Part shown: piece by piece, positions 11,647 through 19,508 of the stretch | Layout of the letters: each line of letters begins with the position of its first letter | Position numbering within the stretch: the first letter of the stretch is position 1 | NCBI GenBank assembly: GCA_937146725.1 | Contig: CAKZRU010000092.1 | Location: 1-44,980 of the forward strand | Reading direction: 5' to 3' | From: an uncultured Myxococcales bacterium | Lineage (GTDB): Bacteria; Myxococcota_A; Bradymonadia; UBA7976; VGTA01 | Length of the DNA stretch: 44,980 bases | The notes under the pieces: model-generated | Databases searched by the model: none | Told to the model about the DNA's origin: nothing | Seen by the model: only the letters and a program-made list of their open reading frames with translations | Translations under genes and position numbers: made by a program

Positions 11647-12795
11647 ATGAATAAAATTAATTATTTGCTTAAGTTTTTGAAGTTTGGGCATTTCTTGTCC
11701 CTAGCCTTAGTTTTGGGATTAAGCATAGGCTTGGTTGCTTGTGATAGTGAACAAGATACAACAAAAAACTCTTTAGATATGACTCTTGAGGATGCAGGCG
11801 AGCCAGAGCCTGATATGATCATGCCTGCCTGCGCCGGTGAAACAGCGGCGGGTGAGGCCACAGCGGGTGAGGCCACAGCGGGCGAGGCCACAGCGGGCGA
11901 GGCCACAGCGGGTGAGGCCACAGCGGGTGAGGCCACAGCGGGTGAAGCCACTGCGGGTGAAGCCACTGCGGGTGAGGCCACAGCGGGTGAGGCCACAGCG
12001 GGTGAGGCCACAGCGGGTGAAGCCACAGCGGGTGAAGCCACTGCGGGTGAAGCCACTGCGGGTGAAGCCACTGCGGGTGAGGCCACTGCCGGTGAGGCCA
12101 CTGCCGGTGAGGCCACTGCCGGTGAAGCCACAGCGGGTAGCGAAATGAATATGAACTCCGAAGCGAGTTCCCGATATGATGGTGTTTACTTTGCGACTTT
12201 TGAAAGCGAAGGCTTTAAAACAGCTCTAGCTCGCGTAGAAGTACGCTTAGGCTTAATCGAAGGTGAAGTCCTTAATCGTTATGGTGAGTTCATTGAACTC
12301 GGTGGTTTTATTGATGAACAGGGCATGCTCAGAATACCGCCTTTAATCGGTACAATGGGCAGTACTTTTAATGCAACAGGCCGTGTTTCACGACTAGGGA
12401 TTATCGAAGGAACATTTACGGTCACAGGCGCAGTTAGTCGTGAAGGAAGCTTTGCCGGCTCATTGGAAAACCAACCGATTTATCAACCCTCACCAGAATA
12501 TGATGGTTTATATGATTTAAGTTTTATTAGAGCAGAGCAAGAAGTGGCGGTGACTTCTATGGCGATTGACCAAGGACGTTTTTCTTTAGTGGTCGTCAGT
12601 GCATCAGGGGCACGCTTTGAAGCCAATGGTTTTGTGAGTGAAGACGGGACCTTAGCTCTTTTAGGAACCGCGCCAAGTGATGTGCTTGCAGAAGGATTTA
12701 TTGATCCTGATACAAAAAATATTAAAGGGATTTATGCAGTTGGCCGAGGAATACAAGCGCTCGTTGGCGATATTCATGGAAGAGAGGCGGACTGA
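11647..12795 (+). CDS. Lipoprotein with 19 GEATA repeats and a duplicated beta-rich domain
   Basis: A 382-residue exported lipoprotein: signal peptide with lipobox GLVAC (Cys near residue 32), a short acidic linker, then the repeat tract at residues about 63-163. Two related C-terminal halves begin SRYDGVYFATFESEG and PEYDGLYDLSFIRAEQ. Each is rich in short strands and glycine turns and looks like a small beta-barrel or beta-sandwich; I know no function for it. The repeat probably acts as a flexible stalk holding the domains away from the membrane (inference). Its TGA overlaps the ATG of the DNase I-like gene (TGATG), so the two are translationally coupled and may work together. Confidence 0.88.
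   Translation: MNKINYLLKFLKFGHFLSLALVLGLSIGLVACDSEQDTTKNSLDMTLEDAGEPEPDMIMPACAGETAAGEATAGEATAGEATAGEATAGEATAGEATAGEATAGEATAGEATAGEATAGEATAGEATAGEATAGEATAGEATAGEATAGEATAGEATAGEATAGSEMNMNSEASSRYDGVYFATFESEGFKTALARVEVRLGLIEGEVLNRYGEFIELGGFIDEQGMLRIPPLIGTMGSTFNATGRVSRLGIIEGTFTVTGAVSREGSFAGSLENQPIYQPSPEYDGLYDLSFIRAEQEVAVTSMAIDQGRFSLVVVSASGARFEANGFVSEDGTLALLGTAPSDVLAEGFIDPDTKNIKGIYAVGRGIQALVGDIHGREAD
11851..12135 (+). repeat. 19 in-frame 15-bp repeats encoding GEATA
   Basis: Nineteen consecutive 15-base units, each encoding Gly-Glu-Ala-Thr-Ala, preceded by a variant unit (GETAA) from 11836. All differences between units fall at third codon positions (GGT/GGC, GAG/GAA, ACA/ACT, GCG/GCC), and identical variants sit in runs. 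The pattern points to repeated local duplication with the peptide kept constant. Confidence 0.97.
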
Positions 12796-14261
12796 TGCAG
12801 GTATCTCATAAACAAATCCAAAGAAACTCAGAGCAATTTAACTCATATAAACTCTTACAAAGTTTTGATCGCTGGATTGTATCTCGACAGTTTCGTGTAC
12901 GTAGTCTATGTGGATTGATGGTCATCTTTTTGGCTTTGGTCAGCCCTAATGCATATGCCGATGAAATCAATGAGTTTGATGAGGGTAGTGATGGTTGGAC
13001 CATGTATCCTTCGACAATGGGTCGAGGCAGTGAAGCTGGGTGGGTGAATGTCACAAATGATGGTGAGGGCTCGATTCGAAATAATCCAACCGGTACTCGT
13101 TACACCTACTATTGGAAGCTGACTCGTGATATTGACCTAAGCAATCTTGAGTCTCCTAGTATGGAACTCAAGTATCACTTTAAAGGCCATAGCTATGACT
13201 ATTTTAGAGTGCAAATTGGTGAGGAAGGTGCTCGCCGGCTTTCGGACTTTACTGTTTTACACGAGGCGACAACGGCAAGTGCTGAACCCACAGAGGCTTC
13301 GATTGACTTAAGTGAGTATGTCGGACATCGAGTAAGAATACAGTTTATCTTACGTAAGCCATATGGCGTTGTTGAACGTCGAATTGGCTTATATTTACAT
13401 CGGGCAGCCATTGTCACTCCACCACAAATTGAGACCTTAGAGGACGTGGCCGGAGAACTTAGAGTTTCTGCCTTTAATGTACAGGTTTTTGGTTTATCAA
13501 AAATGGATAAAGCCGAGGTGGTGGAGGCTTTAACTCAAATTATTACTCGCTTTGATTTAGTGATGATTCAAGAGGTTAGAGATATTAGCGAAACGGCGAT
13601 TGTAGAGTTGTTGAATAGAGTGAATAGCGTAAGCCCTCAACCTTATGCCCTTTTCTTAAGCGAGCGCTTAGGACGTACTAGTTCTAAGGAACAGCTCGCT
13701 TTTTTATATAGAGAGGATAAACTTCGCTTTGTCTCAGGAGAGACTGTGGCTGACCCTGATGATCTATATGAACGACCACCGGTTTGGGCTCAGTTTGAGT
13801 TTATTGAAAAGCAAAGTTTAATTCATATTTTGGGTACACATCTTGATCCGGATGCAGTGCCCACAGAAATTGAAGCCTTATACAACGAGTTTGCCCTGTA
13901 TCAGATCAATGCTAACCAAGATGAATCTGTCTTAGTCATGGGTGATTTTAATGCTGGCTGTCGTTATCTTAATGATGATGAATTAGCCATGAGTACTTTA
14001 TTCAATACTGAAAACTTAGTCTCTCTCATCGGAGATGATCTCGACACAACCACCACAAGCACTTATTGTCCTTATGACCGTTTGTTGGCCGGTGGGCTAG
14101 TCAGCGATCATGTGTTAGAGAGTGGTGTCTATCAGTTTGATCAAGTTTTAGGTTTAACCGGTGAGTTGACGCGAGCGGTGAGTGACCATTATCCTGTTTG
14201 GGCTCGGTTTGACCTAAGCCACTTGCCTGATCCAGATGCAATGATGGAAATGACACCTTAA
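12795..14261 (+). CDS. Secreted DNase I-like endonuclease with N-terminal beta-rich domain
   Basis: Predicted exported Mg/Ca-dependent DNA endonuclease of the endonuclease/exonuclease/phosphatase superfamily. A signal peptide with a long basic N-region ends near residue 56 (NAYA-DE). Residues about 58-210 form a strand-rich, jelly-roll-like domain. From residue about 222 the protein follows animal DNase I closely. N228 (FNVQVFG), E260 (QEVRD), E299 (SKEQ), H349 (GTHLDPDAV), D384/N386 (GDFNAGC), D428 (YDR) and D464/H465 (SDHYPV) match the catalytic and metal residues of bovine DNase I (N7, E39, E78, H134, D168, N170, D212, D251, H252). C389 and C425 match its structural disulphide. Start overlaps the preceding stop. 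Likely role: degradation of extracellular DNA (inferred). Confidence 0.93.
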   Translation: MQVSHKQIQRNSEQFNSYKLLQSFDRWIVSRQFRVRSLCGLMVIFLALVSPNAYADEINEFDEGSDGWTMYPSTMGRGSEAGWVNVTNDGEGSIRNNPTGTRYTYYWKLTRDIDLSNLESPSMELKYHFKGHSYDYFRVQIGEEGARRLSDFTVLHEATTASAEPTEASIDLSEYVGHRVRIQFILRKPYGVVERRIGLYLHRAAIVTPPQIETLEDVAGELRVSAFNVQVFGLSKMDKAEVVEALTQIITRFDLVMIQEVRDISETAIVELLNRVNSVSPQPYALFLSERLGRTSSKEQLAFLYREDKLRFVSGETVADPDDLYERPPVWAQFEFIEKQSLIHILGTHLDPDAVPTEIEALYNEFALYQINANQDESVLVMGDFNAGCRYLNDDELAMSTLFNTENLVSLIGDDLDTTTTSTYCPYDRLLAGGLVSDHVLESGVYQFDQVLGLTGELTRAVSDHYPVWARFDLSHLPDPDAMMEMTP

Positions 14262-14262
14262 T

Positions 14263-14889
14263 TTAAGGCGTATCAATCGGCCACAATAGGCCATTAGCGG
14301 CAGCATGGGCTTGAAACACTGCCGGTAACCAATCGGGTCGAGCCCCAATCATCATCTCACACGGTGTAGCAAGCAGGTCAAGATCTTGATCTGAAAAGGA
14401 TTTATAGCCCAAGGTTTTGGCATGCGCCCAGCGACGCCAATCAACCGCCCACCAACGCGGTGCCTGTCCTTCTTTCCAAAGCATGACCATAACGATTCCA
14501 AAGCCATTCCAAGCAATACGACGTGCCAGTGCCGAACCCTGTACCTCACCCACCGCTTGCAAAGGAATACGATGCCCCTTACGACTTTTGACCTCGATTA
14601 GACCCGAGCGCCCATCCGGAAGGGCCAAGTCAAAGTCAGGTCCACTTTTAGATAAGGGGGCAGCGGTAAACTGTCCATTACTTTGTGCGGCGCCAATACG
14701 TCGATAGGGCTCAGGTCGCTTTCTGAGTTCAGCTCTTTCCTCGGCCAAATACTGCTTACCCACAAGCATCAATAGTTCTTCGGCGCTTTCTCCCGCTTTT
14801 TTCGCGCGCCAGCCTCCGGAACGTCGATTAATAATGCTTTTAGCTTGCTGGTCTTGAGTAAAAGCTCTCCAATCGGGTCGTTTACCCAT
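14263..14889 (-). CDS. PD-(D/E)xK nuclease, Holliday-junction-resolvase-like (RecU-like)
   Basis: A 208-residue cytoplasmic protein. The core SGPDFDLALPDGRSGLIEVK carries the PD-(D/E)xK signature (D85, E99, K101), followed by a conserved-looking Gln in GEVQGSALARR and a hydrophobic strand (GIVMVMLW). An upstream helix with GESAEELL may supply the usual first acidic residue. The layout resembles RecU and related junction resolvases, but restriction-endonuclease-like enzymes of other function share it. The basic N-terminus (KRPDWRAF, INRRSGGWRAKK) fits DNA binding. Convergent with the DNase I-like gene, one base apart. Local GC appears higher than in neighbours. Confidence 0.75.
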   Translation of the reverse strand: MGKRPDWRAFTQDQQAKSIINRRSGGWRAKKAGESAEELLMLVGKQYLAEERAELRKRPEPYRRIGAAQSNGQFTAAPLSKSGPDFDLALPDGRSGLIEVKSRKGHRIPLQAVGEVQGSALARRIAWNGFGIVMVMLWKEGQAPRWWAVDWRRWAHAKTLGYKSFSDQDLDLLATPCEMMIGARPDWLPAVFQAHAAANGLLWPIDTP

Positions 14890-14960
14890 TTAGTATGTCC
14901 TCTAACTTAGCTTGATGGCTTGATTGTATTCACTGGTGACACAGGTGAGATAATGAGCTT

Positions 14961-16298
14961 TTATTGATAAGCAAGCATGACTTGAGCCCATTCTACATTT
15001 AAACGAGCTGCTTCTTCTTCAATAACTTCAATGATCCACTCACCTTCTACGGGCTCTCCTTTAAAATCAAACTTACTTGCTGTCCAACGACCATAGCCTA
15101 AGTCTTTGGGGCGATGCATCATTTCAACACTTTTTCCATTATGATGTAGAATCACCTTAAGGGCCTTAGAGTCTCGAGCACCAGCATTTAAATGGACTGT
15201 GGCGACTGCCACTTCACCTTCTTGTTCAAAGTTAAAACTGTGTCGAAAGCCTAACTCCTCATCATCATCAACCAAGCTATGTTGTTCGATATACTTGAGA
15301 TTTTCATTTGTGAAAATACGGATAGGGTCGATACGTAAGGCATGATTGCCAATACATCCGGTGGGATCACCAATATCCTCACATTGCTTAGATCGTCCAC
15401 ATTCACCATTGACGATTTCAAAGCTATTTCCTCCAGAGCCTCTGATCACAATACCATGCACCTTGCCTTCATTATCAAACACAGGTGAGCCAGAATTACC
15501 CTTGTAAATGTCTAGGGTGGTGTTCATGTAGCGTTCTTTGTCGTCAGTGACTACATTCCCTTGAGTCAGCTTCATAGGTAAGCCACTTGGGTGACCAATC
15601 ACAGTCAGCGGGGCACCACGCTCAATAAACTCTCCTTCGGTTAAAACGACCGGTTTACGATCAGTGACCGGACGATCTAACTTAATCACCGCCCAATCAT
15701 ACCAATATTCTTTGCTCAAAAGTGCTTCACCATCTTCAAATGGATCATATAAACGTCCTATGATTGACTCACAACGATAATGGTCTTTACGAGAAATTCT
15801 AACTGGGTCTTCGCTAGGAGAACTTTTTGCATAATCAAAGGCAAAGGACATTTGTGCACAGCGAGTATGGCCATTAACACAATGACCGGCAGTGGCCATC
15901 AGATCGGGAGCAATGAGAAAAGCAGTGCAATATCCAGGGGCAACTTGTTGAGCAAAGGGCTCGTCTTCACAGAGCGGAACACCATTGATACGTTGAAACT
16001 CTTGACTCATGGTTTTACGTGAAAAGCTAATGCTTTCATCGGTAATATCAAGCGTGTTCCTAATGTTAAAAACCATAGCGACAGATTGAGCAAGTTCACG
16101 TTCTTGTTCACTCACACTTGGGTCATTGATTTCTCGGCGTGAGTCTTCACCATAAATATCAGCTTTACCCGGAAATGCTGTTGACCAAGATTCTTCGGTA
16201 TTGGCCGCTTCTTCTTGGATTTCAGAACAGGCAGCCAATGAAGTAAAAGCTAAACAGAGTGTAAGAGCTTTGGTTAAAGAATGATCTAAGTACATCAT
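14961..16298 (-). CDS. Trypsin-like serine protease lipoprotein
   Basis: Exported S1/V8-type protease. The signal peptide has lipobox SLAAC (Cys near residue 24), so the enzyme is probably lipid-anchored. The triad is complete: H139 (TAGHCV), D201 (YDWAVIKLD) and S269 (KGNSGSPVFD). The core runs from about residue 80 to 330. The last 100 residues form a beta-rich domain (about 350-446) with the look of a proprotein-convertase P-domain. I start at the ATG at 16298 with AAGGTG upstream; the frame stays open to 16325 but that extension would place charged residues before the signal peptide. An ATG at 16295 is equally possible. Substrate unknown. Confidence 0.92.
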   Translation of the reverse strand: MMYLDHSLTKALTLCLAFTSLAACSEIQEEAANTEESWSTAFPGKADIYGEDSRREINDPSVSEQERELAQSVAMVFNIRNTLDITDESISFSRKTMSQEFQRINGVPLCEDEPFAQQVAPGYCTAFLIAPDLMATAGHCVNGHTRCAQMSFAFDYAKSSPSEDPVRISRKDHYRCESIIGRLYDPFEDGEALLSKEYWYDWAVIKLDRPVTDRKPVVLTEGEFIERGAPLTVIGHPSGLPMKLTQGNVVTDDKERYMNTTLDIYKGNSGSPVFDNEGKVHGIVIRGSGGNSFEIVNGECGRSKQCEDIGDPTGCIGNHALRIDPIRIFTNENLKYIEQHSLVDDDEELGFRHSFNFEQEGEVAVATVHLNAGARDSKALKVILHHNGKSVEMMHRPKDLGYGRWTASKFDFKGEPVEGEWIIEVIEEEAARLNVEWAQVMLAYQ

Positions 16299-16447
16299 AT
16301 GACACCTTTTTCTAACAGTAAGCACGTAAAACTAGCATAAGAACTGCTAAAAATCTATGTTTAGCATTGTAATTTATGCGGACTTTATGCGTAATTTGTC
16401 CATAAACTAGTAGAGCCTTTTATTGGCCAATTCCATTAAATCATTTA

Positions 16448-16461
16448 AACGATAAATCGTT
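16448..16461. promoter_or_regulatory. Inverted repeat AACGAT-AA-ATCGTT, possible operator
   Basis: Perfect 6-bp arms with a 2-base centre, 27 bases before the ATG of the PLP enzyme gene and inside the 190-base region it shares with the divergent protease gene. TTATGCG is also repeated directly nearby (16375-16392). A repressor or activator site is plausible; no regulator gene lies adjacent. Confidence 0.4.
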
Positions 16462-16487
16462 ACTATAACCCAAAGGACAAGTGTTTT

Positions 16488-17807
16488 ATGTCTTCATCAT
16501 ATTCGGCACGCTCTCGCTATTATAAAACGGAAATTAATGGCCATAAATTACATCCTGAGACGCAAATGATGAGTTATGGTTATGATCCCTCACTGTCAGA
16601 GGGAGCATTAAAGCCACCGGTTTTTCATACAAGTACCTTTGTGTTTAACAATGCCGCAGAGGGTAAAGCTTTCTTTGAGGTCGCTTATGGCAAAAGAGAA
16701 AAGGGTGAGGATGAAGATCCAGGCTTGATCTACAGTCGTATTAATAATCCCAACCTAGAGGTCCTTGAAGATCGATTAAGATTATGGGATGGCGCTGAAA
16801 AAGGCTTGTCTTTTGCTAGTGGAATGGCGGCGATCAGCACATCATTATTAGCTTATGTGCGTCCGGGTGATGTTGTATTATATTCTGAGCCCATTTATGG
16901 AGGGACTGAGTTTTTAATCCGTAATATTCTCCCTGGCTTTGGGGTGACCGGAGTCGGCTTTACAACTTGGAATGAAGATCGTTCTTTGACGATTGCGACC
17001 GAAGAAGCCAAGGCAATTGCCAAAGAAAATGGTGGCCGGGTATCGGTGATCTTGGTTGAAACACCAGCCAATCCCACGAATTGCCTTATTGATCTACATG
17101 AATGTCGTGATACCGCACTGCATATAGAGCAAGAGCTTGGTCATAAACCATTGGTTATGGTTGATAACACCTTTTTAGGACCTTTATGGCAAAGGCCACT
17201 TGAGCACGGTGCCGACATTGTTATTTACAGTCTGACTAAATATGTTGGTGGGCACTCCGATCTTGTGGCAGGAGGTGTAGTTGGAAGCGAATCCTTGCTA
17301 GGCCCAATCGCTGGCTTTAGAACGATTTTAGGTACCATGTGCGATCCGCAAACCGGTTGGATGATTCTACGATCTCTAGAAACGCTTAAACTCCGCATGA
17401 CTCAGTCCTGTGAAAATGCCAGAGTGATTGCAAAGTTCTTAAATGAACATCCGGCCGTAGAGTCAGTAGGTCACTTAGAACTGATTGATCCAAGCGATCC
17501 GGCAGCTCAAGTTTATAAGCAACAATGCTTAGGGCCAGGATCTACTTTTGCTTTTGATATTAAGGGTGGAGAAGCAGAGGCTTTTAAGGTTTTAGATGCC
17601 CTCAAAGTGATTAAGTTAGCGGTGAGTTTGGGCGGAACAGAAAGCCTTATGGAACATCCATTTACCATGACGCATGCTGATGTACCTAACGAGGTTAAAA
17701 ATCGACTAGGTGTGACTGAAAGTATGCTCAGAATCTCAGTCGGTATTGAAAATGCTCAAGATTTGATTGCTGATCTTAATCAAGCTTTATCATTGATTGA
17801 ACTTTAA
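16488..17807 (+). CDS. Cystathionine gamma-synthase family PLP enzyme
   Basis: Fold-type I PLP enzyme of the Cys/Met metabolism group (cystathionine gamma-synthase, gamma-lyase, methionine gamma-lyase). The PLP lysine is K251 in SLTKYVGGHSD; YSRINNPNLEVLE, FASGMAA and the Ser-rich C-terminal MLRISVGIE are further family landmarks. Methionine gamma-lyases carry a Cys in the YGCT motif; here it reads IYGGTEF, which argues against a classical one. An insert of charged residues (KREKGEDEDPG) precedes the YSR motif, as in a widespread subgroup of about 430 residues annotated only to family level. Substrate therefore open. AAGGAC lies 9 bases before the ATG. Confidence 0.92.
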   Translation: MSSSYSARSRYYKTEINGHKLHPETQMMSYGYDPSLSEGALKPPVFHTSTFVFNNAAEGKAFFEVAYGKREKGEDEDPGLIYSRINNPNLEVLEDRLRLWDGAEKGLSFASGMAAISTSLLAYVRPGDVVLYSEPIYGGTEFLIRNILPGFGVTGVGFTTWNEDRSLTIATEEAKAIAKENGGRVSVILVETPANPTNCLIDLHECRDTALHIEQELGHKPLVMVDNTFLGPLWQRPLEHGADIVIYSLTKYVGGHSDLVAGGVVGSESLLGPIAGFRTILGTMCDPQTGWMILRSLETLKLRMTQSCENARVIAKFLNEHPAVESVGHLELIDPSDPAAQVYKQQCLGPGSTFAFDIKGGEAEAFKVLDALKVIKLAVSLGGTESLMEHPFTMTHADVPNEVKNRLGVTESMLRISVGIENAQDLIADLNQALSLIEL

Positions 17808-17832
17808 AGTTATTGAAGACTTTCAGCGAGTT

Positions 17833-17852
17833 AAACTCAACACATGAGTTTT
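17833..17852 (+). terminator. Weak hairpin after the PLP enzyme gene
   Basis: AAACTCA pairs with TGAGTTT (loop ACACA), followed by T-rich TTAATT. A short AT-rich stem, possible weak intrinsic terminator. The rest of the 17808-18056 gap shows no other clear element. Confidence 0.35.
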
Positions 17853-18056
17853 AATTAGCTGTAACATTCTATAGTATTGAATAATATTTAAGTAAGCTAC
17901 AAGTCTTTGTCTAGTGCTGTAAGTCAGTACTGTTTTAACAGACTGTGCTGAAAGAGTTTGAATGAGCCAAGTCAATGCTTGATGAACGCTCATTTGTTCA
18001 TGAACTCAACGCTAACATGATGATAAAGAGACATGATGATAAAAGGAGAAATGATC

Positions 18057-19508
18057 ATGAAAAATCTTAAATTGATAAGTAAACTTAATCTATTAGCCTT
18101 GTTTTTTTCTATATTGGGGGTGGCCAATATCCAATCGGTAGAAGCTCAACGAAGTAAGCAGCCTAGACATGCAAAGCACAATAGGCAGCATGATCGTCAG
18201 CATCCTAATATGAGTCAACTAGATCAAAGAATCGAGCAAGAAGTTCTTGGTGTTTGGGTTGGTGATTATCAATGTGACCAAGACCACCATTCTTTGCTGT
18301 TAGAAATCACCCAAAATCGCCATGGCAAGTTAATGGCAGTCTTCCATGGCCTGTATCAAGATCAAGAGTATTTAAGTTTTGAAATGAGAGCTCAAGTCGC
18401 TCAAGCTCGACGAGCTTTAAAACTTGAGTTTGAGCCTGGACGTTGGATTCACAAGCCTGCTCACGATTTTATGCGAGTAGCAATGAAAGCTCGTATTCGT
18501 ACAGACACTTTAAAAGGCTCAATTAAACATCAGCAATGCGGTCAAGTCAGTGCTCGAAGACTAGAGTGTGACTTTTCTGAAACTCACTCTTGTTCAAGAC
18601 GAGATCGCGGTATTTTTGCCCAGTATCTAAGTCGTTTTGGTGAGCTAAAGCTAAATGAATCACAAGATTCAAGACATGGGCATCATCGTCGACGACGAGT
18701 GAAGCGCTTGGCTGCAGAAAAACGCTTGGCTGCAGAAAAACGCTTGGCTGAAGAAAAACGCTTGGCTGAAGAAAAACGCTTGGCTGAAGAAAAGCGCTTG
18801 GCTGAAGAAAAGCGCTTGGCTGAAGAAAAACGCTTGGCTGAAGAAAAACGCTTGGCTGAAGAAATGCAACCTATGGGCAAAGAGGAGTTTCAAGCGGCTT
18901 TACAACAGCTGAAAGCAGCTTCATTTGATCCTAAGCGACTTGAGATACTCCAGTTTATGATGATGCAACAAGTTTATCTATCTTCTTTGCAGGCAAGACA
19001 GATCCTTGAATCATTTACCTTTGATCCGAAAAAGATCGAGGCTTTAGTTCTGATTAAAGACCACATTTTAGATATTGATGGTGCCTTTCTAGTGCTTGAA
19101 GCCTTTACTTTTGATGCTCAACGTCGACGTGCATCCGAAATGTTATCTAGTCTTAAGCAAAAAGATCGAAATGCACGCTCAACTCGCCGAAGACAGCAAG
19201 CACAAGAAAAAGCTGAAGCGATATCAAGCGACTTATTCAATATACTCAAGCAAAAAATTCAAGATGAAAGCTTTGATCAAGGACGCTTAGCGCTTATTAA
19301 TTTGGCAGTTCAAAGCTCTTATTTCAGTGCTTTGCAAGTGAAACTCTTATTGGATCAGTGGAGCTTTGATCCAGCCCGATTGGAAGCATTCATTTTATTG
19401 GCACCTAGAATCATTAACCTTGAACAAGGCTTTCTGATTACTGAAGCCTTTGTGTTTGATGCTAATAAAACTAAGGTGCGTAAACACTTAAGTAGAATTA
19501 AGCGCTAA
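18057..19508 (+). CDS. Exported protein with KRLAEE repeats and two DUF4476 domains
   Basis: A signal peptide (residues 1-30, ending SVEA-Q) precedes a His/Arg-rich segment. A globular region at about 60-190 contains WVGDYQCDQDHHSLLLEI and four cysteines. A charged repeat follows at residues 216-269 and probably forms a single long helix. Two copies of a helical domain matching DUF4476 come next (about 275-365 and 395-483). Each has the same series SFDPKRLEILQF / SSLQARQILESFTFDP / VLEAFTFDAQRRRA and, in the second, SFDQGRLALINL / SALQVKLLLDQWSFDP / ITEAFVFDANKTKV. DUF4476 has no known biochemical role. AGGAG 8 bases upstream favours the ATG at 18057 over 18033. The gene overlaps the sigma factor gene by 11 bases, tail to tail. 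Confidence 0.9.
   Translation: MKNLKLISKLNLLALFFSILGVANIQSVEAQRSKQPRHAKHNRQHDRQHPNMSQLDQRIEQEVLGVWVGDYQCDQDHHSLLLEITQNRHGKLMAVFHGLYQDQEYLSFEMRAQVAQARRALKLEFEPGRWIHKPAHDFMRVAMKARIRTDTLKGSIKHQQCGQVSARRLECDFSETHSCSRRDRGIFAQYLSRFGELKLNESQDSRHGHHRRRRVKRLAAEKRLAAEKRLAEEKRLAEEKRLAEEKRLAEEKRLAEEKRLAEEKRLAEEMQPMGKEEFQAALQQLKAASFDPKRLEILQFMMMQQVYLSSLQARQILESFTFDPKKIEALVLIKDHILDIDGAFLVLEAFTFDAQRRRASEMLSSLKQKDRNARSTRRRQQAQEKAEAISSDLFNILKQKIQDESFDQGRLALINLAVQSSYFSALQVKLLLDQWSFDPARLEAFILLAPRIINLEQGFLITEAFVFDANKTKVRKHLSRIKR
18702..18863 (+). repeat. Nine in-frame 18-bp repeats (KRLAAE x2, KRLAEE x7)
   Basis: Unit AAACGCTTGGCTGAAGAA with one or two base variants. Alternating basic and acidic residues with i/i+4 spacing are typical of a stable solvent-exposed single alpha helix, here a rod between the N-terminal region and the DUF4476 domains. 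Confidence 0.95.

Noticed and set aside
11661..12148. Long open frames on the minus strand (ASPAV repeat) and in another plus frame (RVRPQ repeat) across the GEATA tract
   Set aside because: A 15-base repeat without stops is open in several frames. These have no ribosome site, signal or domain and are shadows of the lipoprotein gene.
18669..18893. Minus-strand frames over the KRLAEE repeat
   Set aside because: Repeat shadows; the plus-strand gene has a signal peptide and DUF4476 domains.
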